Below are positions 9,420 to 23,400 of a stretch of 64,000 nt of DNA, piece after piece. Within the stretch, counting starts at the first letter, position 1, and each line of letters starts with the position of its first letter. The translations under genes were made by a program, and so were the position numbers. The notes under the pieces are model-generated. The model ran no database searches, was not told the DNA's origin, and was given only the letters and a program-made list of their open reading frames with translations. The stretch comes from Aquila chrysaetos chrysaetos (lineage: Eukaryota; Chordata; Aves; Accipitriformes; Accipitridae). The stretch spans positions 2,170,001-2,234,000 of the forward strand of contig NC_044024.1 of NCBI RefSeq assembly GCF_900496995.4. Reading direction: 5' to 3'.

Positions 9420-12400
9420 ACATGACCGATAATGACTAGAATAGATATTTCCAGTACGGACAATTTTACAGCCATAGATATTTAAATTGAGATCAGATAA
9501 ATTCCATCTACTACAGCTGAGCAAATGCTTTCTTTGACGGGACCCATCTCATTCCTACTCGGAGCATGTCTGCAAACGGGCACGGGATTTCCCAGAGCTG
9601 CCTGTTTATTCTGTGCCTTTTGGCATGAAACTACAAACCCAGCATCTGGGGGGTATGCTCCAACAGCGATGCTCAGCGAATTCCAGTGGAATTGGGTTGG
9701 GTTTTGATGCGCCTGGTCCCGTAAGAGCCCAATTTTCGCCACCCTCGCCGATCACAGCCACATGGAAAACACACCCAGAGCCTGGTGCCTGCAAGGGATG
9801 CGTGACACCGGCACCCGTGTCCCTCGGGTGCTGGCACCAAGCTCCAGGGAGGACGCAGTGCTCATCAGCGTGGGTGAGGCAGACGTATAAATACCAGTTT
9901 GCTCCATACGAGAGGTCAGCACGGCATGAAGCTGTCAGGTCTGGGTTCTCTGAGGTTCATTTCTATTTCCTTTGCCTTTACCGCCTGATTTTATCCTTTC
10001 AAAAATCATTGTAACGAATGAAAAAGATGTGGGGATATTTTCAGGCAGTCATAGCTCTCTGTCCTGGTGCCCCCGTGGTCACTTCAGACCCAGCCAAGGC
10101 TTCTTGACCGTCCCGGCAGGGGAGTATTTTCCATACCAGCAATGGTAATTTATCTGAGTCGCTCACATTATAACAGATAGTTCTGCTTATATGAGAAAAA
10201 CTGTGCTCAAAACAGTGGATAACCTGCACACTGCTTTCTAGGGGTGCTTGCGAAAACGGCTGCTGGTGGGAGGTGAGTGGCAGAACCCGAGAGAGTAAGT
10301 CAGTATAATAAATAATAATTTATTAAATATGAAACTGGGGGAATTGAGGTCAATATTTCAAGCCGGACCACGTGCCTGTAAATACAAATACATTACATGC
10401 TGCTTTGGACTTCCTCCCATTAACATTATTTGGAAACCTGTGGCAATGGCAAAAGTTCACAGTTCTTTAGACGTAGTGGATGAATACAAACATAAACCCA
10501 GTATTACGGTGCTATTTTTAAAGGGGAACAGGGAGAAAATAATCAAAGATTTTTTTTTTAAAGATTAAACCTGCTGAACAATCTTAGCTGGTAGTCATTT
10601 GACTTTTCCCAAGAGGAGTTTGAAGTTACTTGGGAATATCTGATCCCATTTACAGCACTTGGCAAATAAAACTGGCCGTACCAAGGGCACCGCGTCCGTA
10701 CTTGACACTGGGACATGGGACAGGCTCGGTGCTCCGACACTGGGAAGCTGATTTAAAAATCAAGGAGACAAAAAATCCCCCAGCGATAATGTTTTTAATC
10801 AAGGTGCAGTTTACTATCCAGTTTCACACCCAAATTTAATACATCTATTGTAGAAGCCAAACGTGTAAGGGGAGCATGGGACGTAGCTTTTTCTGATCGA
10901 AGTGCCTCGGTTCACATTTGATCTTCTGAGGTTTGGTCTGTAATTAGATGATAATTTGTATCACAATTATGCAAAACAAACGAGGATTGGATAGCAAGAT
11001 AGACCAGAACAAATAAGCACCCAGAACATTTGAAATGCATCCAGTGTTAAAACGATGTACATGTGTGGCTGGGGCCAGGGGGGACATGCTGTTCCAATAA
11101 AGCTGCAGAAAGGGAAAAGGCCAGTATCGGTTCCTACAAAAGTTTCAAATGCTCATGTTTACAAATTTGTATTGCACATTAATATGTAAACACACGCTAT
11201 TGGAAACAGATGACTCCGCAATATTTACGTGTCCTTTCTTCTTAGTTTTGGGTGTCTGTTTGTCTCCCAGAATACACAAAATGTGCAGTGACTCTTTTAA
11301 AACATGCCTCAGAAAGCTAAATAAGAGGTACAGCATCTGAAGGCACAATTTTAAAATCTCTGGCGCCGCGGCCGCTCTCCCGGCCCCTCGATGTATTTTG
11401 GGTACTGGGTACAGGGGGATGCGTCCCCCGACTCCTCCCGGGGCTGTGCTACGAGCACTCGATGGCTGGGGCCGCACTTCGCAGTCCCTGGCGTTTAAAC
11501 TAAAGTAATTTTGCAAAGGACAAGAAAAAACACCTTCCTTGCAATCTGTATAAAAGCTTGGGACTTGTCAATCACCTTTTCTTTCGCCCGTTGATCTGCA
11601 TTTTAGGATGCAAGCTCGGGGCACCCCTTTCTGCGCTCGGCCGTGTCTGGGCAAATGGCAGCCCCCCGGCCCCCGTGGAGTTAAAGCCGGTGTCAGAGAG
11701 CCTGTGCGCAGCAATCGCGGCTGTTGGGAATTAAACTGGCTGCAAGGACTTTTGCAGATGTTGGGTATTGCACTACAAGCTGCTCGTGCTCAACAGAGCT
11801 CTGCTCTCACCGAGCTCGTGTAGTTTCTGAATTTTACAGTTATTTATAAACCCAATTCTCCTCTGCATCCCCTCGGTGACATTCCCAAGAAGGACCTACC
11901 GTCTACTTCCATACATCAAACAATTTCCTCCCAGATTGCTTATTCTAAAGCACCAAGTTTTAATTTTATTGTAGCAATTAAGTACAAGAAGTAGTCCAGG
12001 TTTTGTGAAGGACCCCGTGAGCTTATAAATCAAATGACACAAACCAGCAAGTAAAACTCAAGACCTTTCTGGAGAGGAAAACACCAGCGATAAGGGAGAA
12101 CCCCCAGGAAAAATAATATTTGCTGTCTAAGGAGGCAGATCCTGAACAAAACCAGAGATGGGGGCAGGGGCTTAGGATGCCTTCTAGCTCTCTGAAGTCT
12201 GAAGATATATTAGATGCACTAAAGAGGTTTTCAGACATTTTCTCTTATTTTAAAAGCCTCGCTCGTTCAGGTTTTTAGAGAATGGCTTTTTGGAGAAATT
12301 CACTTTTTCCTTCTTGGCGCTGGCTCCAGATCTCCTCTCCGAGCTGGGTCCCAGCTCCAACAATTTCCTCCGGGCCCTGCCCAGCAGCTGGGAGCACTTA

Positions 12401-13480
12401 GCAGCTCATCCGCCCCATCGGGCTCACCTGCGTGAGCGAGCCCTGACAGGTCCATCTGCTTCCAGTCAGGCCTGCAAATAAAACGGGGCCTCGACTCCAA
12501 AGGAAGAAAAGAGTAATGGACTCGCACGGTTACTTAGAGTTACTCTTGCTATTACTCAGATGATGCTCTGGGGATGGATGCTGCCTTCTGCTCCGGCAAT
12601 GAGCTGCTGCATCCCTTCACCATGGACCTGTAGCCTGAAACCAGCAGAAATACCCTTTTTTATTCAGGTTTGGGAGAAGATGCTCGTCGCCGTTGCACTC
12701 GCCGGGAAGGTTGCAAATACACGATATTAAACACCAGTCAGCATCGCCGTGGGAAGGACGGCGATACCTGTTTGTACAGTCGGATGCTGCCCTGGCTGTG
12801 CCCACCTCACCCCAAGCACTCGGTGGCTTTAACCATCATCTTCCATCTTAGGTTACTTTAAACATCTTGGAGATTCTGCTTTTGATGGGATGCTAAACAC
12901 ACTGCAGAAAAAGCCCTGTATATTTAAGGCAGTTGGGTAAATTTTGGGGGTGGGATTGTGTTTCATGGGGGTCTTCAATACCAGGACAAAGTGGACAGAT
13001 CTAGGAGGCTGGACTGGTTTATCCTCAACCGGCACCATGATGCCCTCCATGCAGACTGCCATTTTAAATTAAAAAAAAAACAAAAAACAAAGAAGAGCAT
13101 AAATCCAGATACAGAGGAACATTTCAAGTGCTAAACTGTTCATAATACAGCAATACAGTGTTTAAACTAAGAATTAATATCAGACGATGGAGGGAAGGCT
13201 GGCAGCTTGGAAAGCTCCCACACGCCCCAAAGCTGCAGGGATGCTCGAAGGCAAAACCTCCCTATCTCAAAGGTGCCTTCAAGTGAGTCAAGTAAGAGCT
13301 GATCTTCTTGCAGGACTTGAGGTTTAGGGGCTGGAATTAGGGTTTTTTCTCCCTGCAATGAGAGCTTTTCACATGTCTTTCCCTATGAATATTTGCCCGG
13401 GGCTTTAAAAGGAGGAGTGTGAGCTACAGGCACCACTGCCTGTGTGCAACAAACAGATTTAATTTAGGTTCATCACAAAT
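9420..13480. other. Intergenic, no gene seen
   Basis: Open frames are short, overlap on both strands and resemble no family I know. A GC-richer patch lies at about 11,360-11,480. At 11,549-11,574 a TATAAAAG sequence is followed by TTGTCAATCA, a near match to the inverted PBX-MEIS motif. AATAAA also occurs at 11,096-11,101 without an associated gene. Confidence 0.6.
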
Positions 13481-13489
13481 ATCTTCATT

Positions 13490-16150
13490 TCTACAGTCTC
13501 GCAGTAATCATTACGTAGGAAAGTGTTAATAAACTTAAAGCGGAGAACAAATGGTCTTTAAAAAAAAATTGATCGCCAACTATTTTTCTTCCATGGAGTA
13601 AAAACCATGCTGACTATCCAGCTGCCCCGCTCAGGACGTGCAGGTACCGCATGTCTCCCTTTACCAGCAACGCTGTTAGCTTCAGCCCTTTGCCGAATTC
13701 TTCTTTTATCTTCATTAAAAGTCTTACTGTAAAATTAATCAAAGTTGATAAGTTATTTCCTGTATCGTATTTCTTCTAACGTTATCAATATTGCTAATAA
13801 AAATATAGATTGAAACAATATGTTGTAATGTCCAGGATATAAGCCAGATTCTGCTGCAGCTCAAATAAATATGAATTTGGCCTTTGGCTTTCATAAAAGC
13901 AGAATAATGTCTCTATCTGGGCTATTCTAATGGATAACATCAGCCCTTTTGCTTCTCAATACTACCAGAATTTAAGAATTTAGACTGGTAGAAGACATAC
14001 AACTCTGTTTCCTGAAGATTTTCAAGATTAAACCAAATCAAAGCAAAGCAAAGCCCCAAACTTCGTTTCCAAGTGAAACGAAACCCAACGTTTCAAAAGC
14101 CTTCGTGCTTTGAAAGCGCTGACGCTTGCCACGTTGGACGTTGCAATTGCATGAGAAGCTCTTGAGGCAAGGGATGTCGAGGAGAGGACAGGGAAGAGCT
14201 CATCTGGACCCGGCCAGGTCCGGGTGCTTCATCCCCGCTGCCGTTCCTCCTTCCCAAGCCGACGTCCCCCCTTTCTGAGATGGTTTTTGGTCAAATGGGT
14301 TTGGACGGTGTTTGAGAGCCGCGTGTGCCAGTGCGGACCTCTCCCCTTTGCCGGGCTCCTCTCGCCGCTTCGAAGACCCTATGGACAGTTGGGATTTCTT
14401 CAATCCAGCGTGTATGAAAGGTCCATCTGAGAAACGCATCCTATTAACTGCTGATCTGAGGAGCGTGGTTGCCGGGTCTGGCTGGTGAGACAGCCGCAGC
14501 ACCCTGCTCCAAACTTGAGCTTCCCAAATGACCAAAAGATCACTTATTTTTAAATTGTTTTCGAGTATCATTCATGCAGCTGGAATCATGGGCCATAAAA
14601 AGTAGGAATTTCACTGGGTAGGTCTCCTGGACACAGAACAGAGCAGAGGATGGAAATGAGATCCAGCTCTGCTCAAGCTGAAATTTTCGGAGGAGATGGC
14701 GAGCACCTCTGCTAGCCATCACGCATCAGGCTCGCAGGGCAGGGATGCTCCTGCATCTGCTGACGGTTCCCATCACCCCGCGTCGGATCCAGACCCTGCT
14801 CTTGCTCCCGGTGGGAAAACTGTCTCCAAAATTTGGAAGCTTCTGGGAATCCCCGGGGATGCATCCCTCACCAGCCAGGGCCACGGTTTGGAGGTAGCAG
14901 GGACCAGGTCGGTGTCCCCGGAGCTCTCCCCGTGGATTTGCTTCACAGCAGGTGAAAGCACAGATGAGTGATTTTCAGATAATTTGTCAGTTTAAAAAAA
15001 ATTAATCAAAACATCCCTGGGGTAAGGGAAAGCTTTTTGAGCGGTTTATTTGCAGTAATTGGGCTTGGTCAGTTTTGATCTCGGCATTTCTGCCCTGACA
15101 GCCACACTCGCCCCAGCGCCAGCCCCCGCGCTTTAATTCCTCTTTTTTTTTTTTCTTAAAATAGGACACACCTGTGAGGAAGGCAAGTTTCTTCAAGACA
15201 TTCCTGATCTGGAGCGTATTAAACCGATATTTTTGTTTTGTATTTTTGATGATTTGCTCCAGTGATAACATAATAGCATGATATTTTGCCTGGGACTGAT
15301 TAAAACATTTCTTTTGATCAGCGCAGCAGATTGAAACAGTTGTTTATTACTGGACAAAGCTTCGAGAAAAAGCAGAAAAAAAAAAAAGGCAGAAAAAAGA
15401 AACGTCTCTGGGTGGTTGTTTGGTCTGCTTTACGCCAGGGGTATTTCCTTCACTTTGGGAAAATTCTCTGTTCCAGCCGGGGTTGGGGTTTGGGAAGTGA
15501 GAGGAGGGAAGGACGATCCATCACGCTGATGGACAACGGCTGAAAACCTGGGCATTGGTTGTTAAAACTACATGTGTGCTGAATAAAACTCATTTCTCCC
15601 TCGCAGGACACACCAGTTGCCCAGATCATAACTAATGAATTTCTATAACCAAATGTAACGTTTCCTAGAAAGGTTGTCCTTTTAAGCTGTTTCAACCACT
15701 GCACGTTTCAAAGCTGCCTAAATTTTAAAATGTAACACTTAAGTTAAAAAAAACCTTCTTTTTTTGCTTTATTAACTGAAGGCAGCATCATATTGTTATG
15801 AACCCACAACATCTGAATGCAAATGTGTTATTTTGGTTTAACTCCAGTTCCTATAAAGGCTTTCAAGACTATAGATTTTAATTACATGAATATTTTTAAT
15901 AAAATCCCCGATTTAACTGCTGGCAAGACTGTAAGGGAAAAAACAATAATATCTGGCTCTGTCTCTTTGACAGAATAATTCTTCAAGTTACATTTGCCAC
16001 ATTCACGCAGCTGCGACCAATAACCCTGCTGTCTTTATTATTCTCCTACGATATGAAATTAAAATGAACTGGAAATGTTTATGCCGCAAATGGCGTGCAA
16101 CACATTAAACAGATAACGCCAGCGAAGGTTTTGCTTAAAACAGGGGGTTT
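13490..16150. other. Intergenic, AT-rich stretches resembling conserved non-coding elements
   Basis: No coding evidence. Two stretches of complex AT-rich sequence free of simple repeats (about 13,490-13,960 and 15,760-16,140) have the texture of vertebrate conserved non-coding elements. They are dense in homeodomain-like TAAT cores, with an ATGCAAAT octamer at 15,817-15,824. This is inferred from composition only. Confidence 0.35.
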
Positions 16151-19100
16151 CTCCTCCAGCAGAGCCGGTCTGTAACTTAATCCCCTCTTTTCCCAGGCAG
16201 CGGAGATTGCTGCTCTGCCGAAAGCCTCAGACACATAACAATATCTTCATTAAAGAGGAATTACTTCCATCTCGCCATCCCCAGGTGCCACTGAAAGCGG
16301 AGCTTTGTTTCATGTGGCCAGTTTCAATTCCTGTGTTTATATCAGCAGATTCCTTGGCTTCACGGGACGTTTGGAGATAAATCTATTTTGGGTTTTGTTT
16401 GCTTCCCCTTGACTTTTCCCCGCAGCATGTTTAGAAGCTGCATGTTAATTCCTCGGTCATGGCTTTGGTATTTTTCACCGGTTTCACAAAAAAAAAAAAA
16501 AAAAAGACCCCATCGCATTTAATCATCTCAACCCGACATACTTTTTGCTTGTTTGCACCGATCGATAAATTGAGCTCCATCAAATTCTTTCAGGTTGTTA
16601 ATTCTGAAGGGCTCTATTCCCAACACGCGCACCTGCCCCGTGTTTTCCTTGCAAGGGGATACCTCTCCCCCAGCAGACGCGCGCCGCTCAGGCAGCTTCG
16701 CCGGGAAATGCCGGGGCTGCGCCGCGGCCACTCGCTGGCATGCGTCTGCAAATCCATCTTCAGGACGCGGAGAGCCCCGGGGGGAAACGAGGGAGGCAGA
16801 GCTGCGATTTGGTAATTTGTTTCATTTGCCCCGCCACGTCCCCGTGGCGCAGGCTGAGCACCGTGCTAGTACGCCGAAAGTGTTAAGAATTAGCACGTAC
16901 TTCATTTGTGGGTGTTTCCAACGCTCCCAACACAACCGCCGCGATTTCCACCCCGTGCTGCTCCCTGGATGCCACCACCACGTCCCGGCGGTGGATCCCC
17001 ATCCTTGCCGTCCCACTCCTCCTCTCCCATCCGGCGAGCACTGCTCTCCCCCGGTGCCGCAGGGCTGGAGGTCACGGCTCTCCGGTGGTCCCTCCGGGTT
17101 GCAGCGAGCCCCTTCGAAACCCCCAAGCCCTTATCGATGAAGAAACCCTCTTCCCATGGACGGCACGTGGCTTCTGCACCCTGTGCACCCAGCGTCCCTC
17201 CTGGGGCTTCAGCAGCATCCCCTCGTGGCATGCTCTGTGCTGGGATGCAGGTCCTGTGCCCTGATATTTAAAAGTTATTACATAAAAAGCCCTTTAGTGG
17301 CCTTGGTAGCATTTTGTTTCACGCGTGATGCACTGAGCGCTGGTTCCCTCTGAGATGATGCAAAAAAATAATTCAACACCTTCTCTAGGGCCAGGTCAGT
17401 TCTGCCTGTCCGTTTGCTTTTCACAACAGCAACATCACTTCGTTAACAGCCTTCACTGACATGACTAAATCTATCAACCGTTTCATTAATTGGTTAATAT
17501 TTATTATCCGTCAATTTAGTGCCCTTCTCTTTCCAGCTCTGTGCCCTCTTCCCTCCCTCCCAGCATCCCGATCCCACCCTACTAACACACCTCTTCCCTG
17601 AAGTAGTGGAAACAATTTATTAAGATATCGTTTTGCACTGATGGTATTGAGAGATAATTATCCACATTTCTAGAAAATAAAAGATAAAATCGATTTGTTT
17701 GTTCAGAGGGTTAAAGCAAGAGGAAGTTTTCTTTGGTTTTGAAATACAGGCTTGAAGTTAAAGTTCATTGATTTATTGATTTTAGCTTACAGCATTGATT
17801 TTCCATAGAGGATTTTTACCTTCTGTGACACAGGAATGCAGAGATGACTATTTCTCTGATTTATGCGCTTTACCACCACAGATTTCGAGGCATTAGACTT
17901 GAACGGCCATCAAGGTGAGAGCAAGGACTGCTGAAAGCAGCCTGGGCCAGCTCACACCTTACCTCCCTTTGGCTTCCAGCACTCACATGAGCAATTTTAG
18001 TTTAAAAAAGCAATCAGAAAAATAGCATCAAAAGGACAAAACAGAGAAAGCCGGGATGGGGGAGCGGAGCAGCTTCCTCACCTCCCCGCTCCGTGCGGGT
18101 ACACCGGGAGCGTCCATCGTGCTGCCAGGGCACCTTTGTGGGGAGCTCCCAGATCTGGAATTGGGATTTCGGGAGGAATCTTGCTCCCTCCCGGGCAGTG
18201 CCGGGGCTGCCGCTGCCCGCAGCCCTTAGCAAACAGCCCTGCCCCGGCGAGGGGCTGCCATCTGGCCCTTTTGTTTTTCCAGTAACCTGTAGACACCGAT
18301 AACATTTAACAATGAGATCTGGGTTATCACAGACCATTTGCTTCTTTTTTTTTTCTTTTTTTTCTTTTTTTTTTCCTGTTCGTTTTGTTTTGTTAATCTC
18401 ACTTTGTATTTTGCTTTGCTCCCGGTGCAAACCAAGGAGCTCCTCCGGGAAATCCCACGCCACCTCGTTTCCCCTCAGCCACAGCCCTTTTTGTCTCCTT
18501 TTGGCTTGCCTTTAAACCATTTTGATGCTGAAGGATTGTAGCAGAAGGCAGAAGCAGGACCTGCTTCCTCCCTATCTTTCCATGATTTTTTTTCCATCGC
18601 ACTTACAAGCGTGGACAGATGACAGCCACCGCGAGCTGAGGTGACATCCCACTTTGGAAGTGTCACCCCACAGCCGCTCCTGGGCTGCAGATGGTCAGCA
18701 CTGCCCAAAATCAAGCCCAGTGCGAGCAGAATTGAGCTAAAACACGGTGACGCCGGTGTTTCCTTTGGCGTGGAAGTAGAAATCACCTGGAGGGGGTTTG
18801 GAAGAAACCCTGCCTTGGTCTCTGCGAGGGCAGGGTGCAGGCAGACCTGCCCAGGGCACGACTGATGCTTTGCATTTGCAGCCTGGCCAGGATACGGCCG
18901 AAAGCCAATAACTTTAACAGAAGCGTACAGGACTGAAGCAGTGAAGGGTTTTTTCAGTGATCTCGGCTTTTCCTTTCTTCCCGGAGTCAGAGGTGGGAGC
19001 AGGAGGTCAGCGTTCTCCGTTCGGAGGCGGCTGGTCACGGAGAGGGGTGATGATGGATCAGTGCCGTCAGTGCATCGAGCCTTTTTTTGGCTGCCTGTCG

Positions 19101-19590
19101 TGCTCTGCCCCTTTTCACCGTAAAGTTGACATTTCACAACATATCGTACTATTTCAGCTTTTAATGTGCCAGACTAGTAGAAGGCTAAAAAGTTTGGCTG
19201 CTGTGAGTTATTCATTTAATACTAACTTATCGTTTGATTCTGGCAGGACAGTCCCAAAGACAGCGGCTCCCGTTAACCATTAATCCATGGATTAATCTGT
19301 TTTGGGAAGCAATTCTGTCCATTCCACCGCCGCATATAGGCACCATACTGTCTGTGACACACCCGTGGAGTGTATTCCCAGGGGATTTCTGCTGCTCTGG
19401 AAGAGCCCGGAGGCCATGCACAGTGTCCGTGTCCTTTTGGCGCTCTAAATTGCACTTGGGTGGGAAACCAAGAGCTCCTCGTAGTATGGCTCTGCCTCGG
19501 CCAGCCCGGGAGCTGCCGGAGAGCCAGCCCACATCAGGCATGTCCCGATATCACCTCTCCCAGTCAATAAGCAGCTTTCTGAGCTGATTG
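16151..19590. other. Intergenic, mixed composition
   Basis: A GC-richer block at about 16,620-17,260 and a T-rich run near 18,340-18,375 separate AT-rich DNA. A perfect T-box half-site TCACACCT lies at 17,952-17,959. The longest open frame (220 codons, minus, 18,475-19,137) has no recognisable domain. Confidence 0.5.
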
Positions 19591-20480
19591 CTAATTATCT
19601 GCTGAGAAACGCTGTTTGCTGCTATACGGTGCTGGCTTGAGGAATGCAAACTCACATCAACTTTGCTTTAATATTTTGAAGCGTTAGGAAGCATTGCTAA
19701 TTGTTCCTCCAGCAAAACCCAACGACCTCTAGATAGCACCTGCAGAAGGAAAAATTAGATTTAAAGGAGCACATAGTAATTTGGGAGAGTTTTGTTTTGT
19801 TTTTTTTTTACCAGGCTCTTCTAAGCAAAGCGAACTTTAATTAGCACCCTCCGAATTGCAGCATAAATCTTGCTGGCGAGGGAAGGAAGCGAACTGCGGC
19901 GCGAGCTGTCAGCAGCTCCCTATGATCTGACAGGGTCCAGCAAATGCTCCCCCCATCCTGACCCTGCCTGTCAATCAGCTTTCGGGGCAGAAGCCCCTTC
20001 TCACCTGCCTCTTGTCTCTTTGGCGAGGAGCAACAGCCAGCTACAATTTTGACTAGCTGTCATTTATCATTATTTGGGAGAGGAAGGAGCCAGGGAGGCA
20101 CTCTTCACCCCGAAGGTGCAGGCAGAGCAGAATTTGAGATGATGGGTGGGGATTTCCACTGGCACAAATGGGAATAAGACTCGGAGCTTTCCAGGCTGTA
20201 CCAAAAATAGCGGACCAATTTCAATCTCAATTATAGCTTGGTAACCCCAGAGTATAATTCAGAAGTCAGCTTCTAATATTTCAATTCAGGATAAAGAATA
20301 ATATTCCACTTCCCCCTCCGCACCCCAAGCGATTTTCATTTCATAGGGGCTAATCTCGACTTGAACATGTGTTTCGGTGTGATACTGAAGGATATGAGTG
20401 TGCTAAAGAAAATATGCAAAAGAGTTATGTTGAAATGCCTGTGTTAAGATCTGCAGAGGAGTCAGCTTAATAATAGGGCT
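19591..20480. promoter_or_regulatory. Candidate enhancer with MEIS/PBX-type sites
   Basis: This is complex non-repetitive sequence with TAATTAG and CTAATTA homeobox cores. Three CTGTCA/TGACAG sites (19,906-19,911, 19,928-19,933, 19,969-19,974) lie within 70 bases. The last is part of CTGTCAATCA (19,968-19,977), the reverse complement of the PBX-MEIS composite TGATTGACAG. Enhancer function and the link to TBX22 are inference. Confidence 0.35.
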
Positions 20481-23400
20481 CCTTGCAACAAAATATTCCA
20501 TTTATCACAGTAAAATGTGACAAATTACTTATTTCATGTCTGCTGCACTCAGGACAGCAGGAACCTCTTTCTCTCATTGGAGCGAACATGCTTTCAGGTT
20601 TCCAATTCCTGCAAACACCAACACGGGCAACGTGTCCAGTTAAAGTCTCCCGTCACCTATTAGGGACTCGGTCCTCGCAACGGGCTGTGCCAGCAGTGCC
20701 TGTGCTGACATCTCATCTGATTGGAGCTAGCATTTTTAAAACACCCCAGCAAAACTAATAGTAGACAGTGGTTTTATCTTCCTCACATGTACATTAGGGT
20801 CCCAGGACAGGAAATAATTGGTATTTTGGACGTAAGCGTAAGCGGGGTTCTAAGTGCTTTGCTGGAGCCAAGCTTTTGGGGAGATGTCCAGGCTGTTCCC
20901 AGCGGCCAGAGCTCTTTGGCTTCACTGAAACCACCTACGCCGAGCTTTGCTGAACGTGCCCGTTTAACCTGCACGGTTGTACATAGAAGATGAGCGGTGC
21001 TGCTGGCGTTTACAAGAAGATACACGTAAGCCTCCTGCCCTCACCGCTGAGATTCAAGCTCTTCCCTGGAAACCTTGCGAAGGCATCAGGGAGAGAAGCG
21101 AAGGACGATGGCTTCTTAGTTAAAAGTCTCGTTTGCATGGTGCTTCTCTGGAAATACCCACCCCAGCGGGCCGTCACCCCTGGAAGAGCGAGCCTGGCAC
21201 CGGGATACAGCCCGAAACACGGCCCCTCCGCCGCACCGTGCTCCTCGCTCCCCGACGAGCAGGTCGTCTTATAGGTGATGATAAAAGTTCGCTTGTGACT
21301 AACAAGGGCCTTGTTGTTCTCATCGTTACGATCCCATGCTTTGCAAATGAACACCTTTCATTCATTTATGTCTGTCAGCCTGACAGCTGCTTGGATGTCT
21401 CTATTACCATGAAGGTCCTGCCAGCAGGACTTGTGGAGAAGAAAAAAAATGAAAAAAAACCCCCCCCCCATATTTATTCTTTATTTTGGAAAACACTCCC
21501 TTTCTTAGGCTTCCAGTCAATATTACTGTTCTAATAATAAATTGCTTTAAGAATGAATATTTTAAAAAGACTACCTGAAGAATATTTTCCATTTTAGAAG
21601 ATGAGTCTTAATCTTCTCTCATTCTGATGACAACGGAAATTGGCTTTATTATTTAAATTAACAACGCTATTTAGAAATACATCACATTTATCATATACAT
21701 GGTTCACCTGTGAGCACTTCTATGCAATGCTTTGCATTTAAAAGCACAAATTTGAATGAAGAGATTGATCCCTTGGGTGGGAAGAGGGGCATGCTGGAGG
21801 TACAATCCAGGTATGTGCTCTTCCAACAGCAAAATACTGATTTTGCAGCCCTTTTTTAGTCTGTCACTGGAGATTCCCGGGGTAGAAAGGCTCCTTTGGG
21901 GTTTCTGCCCACCCATAGACCTTCCTGCAGCTTTGGCTCATCCCTCCAGGAGAAAGGGACGGCACATGAAGAAATGCCCCTTCCCTGCACGGCGGGCTTT
22001 TCCCCTTTGCTGTAGGAATTATTTCTTTGTTACTTAATCATCTGTAATTATCTCCTGGAGTAAATTCTGTTGGTGCATCAATTTTCAAACACAACAGTCA
22101 TTTTTATCAGTCATGTTTATTTAATTTTAGCTGATTAGCACAGAACCTAACAAGTGGCTTAGACTAACAGTGTGTCACTGCCCAAGTATTTTGTAGGTAA
22201 CGAGAAGACATGGAATAGCGCACATGTTGCTTTGTCTGCATTAATCTATTTACATTGTAATTCTTCAACTGTTTTTAATGGCTGGTTCAGCTGGAAGCGA
22301 TTAGTTGTCTAAATTAAAGCCACATTTCTCACTTTATGCACTGGGAAGGTTTTTAGCTGTTGTCTTTTCCTTGCTTTTTGTTTTCCAACTCAAGACGGAT
22401 ACCATTTGAAAATGCATGAAATCTTATTGAGGGGATTGATCCGGGTGTTTGGAGCCGTGTTCCCATGTATTTGTCTTGAAGCCAAACACTTGGATGGGCC
22501 ACAAAATTGTGTGTTGGAAGTTGAACTCTGCAGCACGGCTGTCAGCACGGCGTTGTCTCGGGCTGCGCAGGAGCTGACCCAGCAGCCGGGCTTCAGAGGG
22601 AAACCTCTGAAAGGCGGAGAGGAGGAAAGCAAGGAGAAGAGAAAGCCCTGCAGACACGGCGCAGGACTTTCTGGGCTGTTCTGCATGGGCAGTAGCCCTT
22701 TGTTTAAAAATTAATGAAATTAGCAAGCATGTGTTACGTACAATGTAATTTATATAGAACTTCAGAGCATCAGCGCGTGCTGGGTCTCACCCTCTTTTTT
22801 TCAGTGCTTTATGGTAAAAAAAAAGTCACATTTGCAAAGCAGTCATGAAACACTTGGAGTCAGCTCCAGGACCTTGCTCCGAGACTTGCACCTGAGCAGC
22901 TCGATGTTGCTCGCCCCATCTCCTCTCATCTGCCTGGCTGAGGATTTTCCAGGTCTGGCCTGAACACCACGCTCTTCTCCCAACACTACAGCCAGATACA
23001 AGATGTGCCAAGTCTCACAAGAGTTTTTCAGCTCAGCTGTGGAGACTCAGAAGACACTCATAGCTGTGGGACAGTGCAGTCAAATGTCTCCTATGAGATC
23101 TGGACCCTCCGTGCAAGGTGAAGATAGATCGCTTCCCACCCCAGTGCCTCTTCTGGGAATTATTTCTCCGTACGAGATCGGCGTGGTGGCCGTGCCCACA
23201 TTCATTCACAGTGACAACGGCACTGCACCTTCTTGCTGCACAACTCCGGGGGTTTAGATGAGTTTTTGCCTGTTGGGAGCTGACGGGAGCCTTCCAGCTG
23301 GCATTAAGAGCAGGCTGAGGTTGCCAGGAACTGCAGCCTCGGGTGAGATGTATTCCTGACGTGCAGACCTGGGACTGCCCAAGACGACCTTCAGCCAAAA

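Noticed and set aside
18475-19137. 220-codon minus-strand frame
   Set aside because: No domain, signal or splice context recognised, and other frames overlap it. A conservation test of the frame would settle it.
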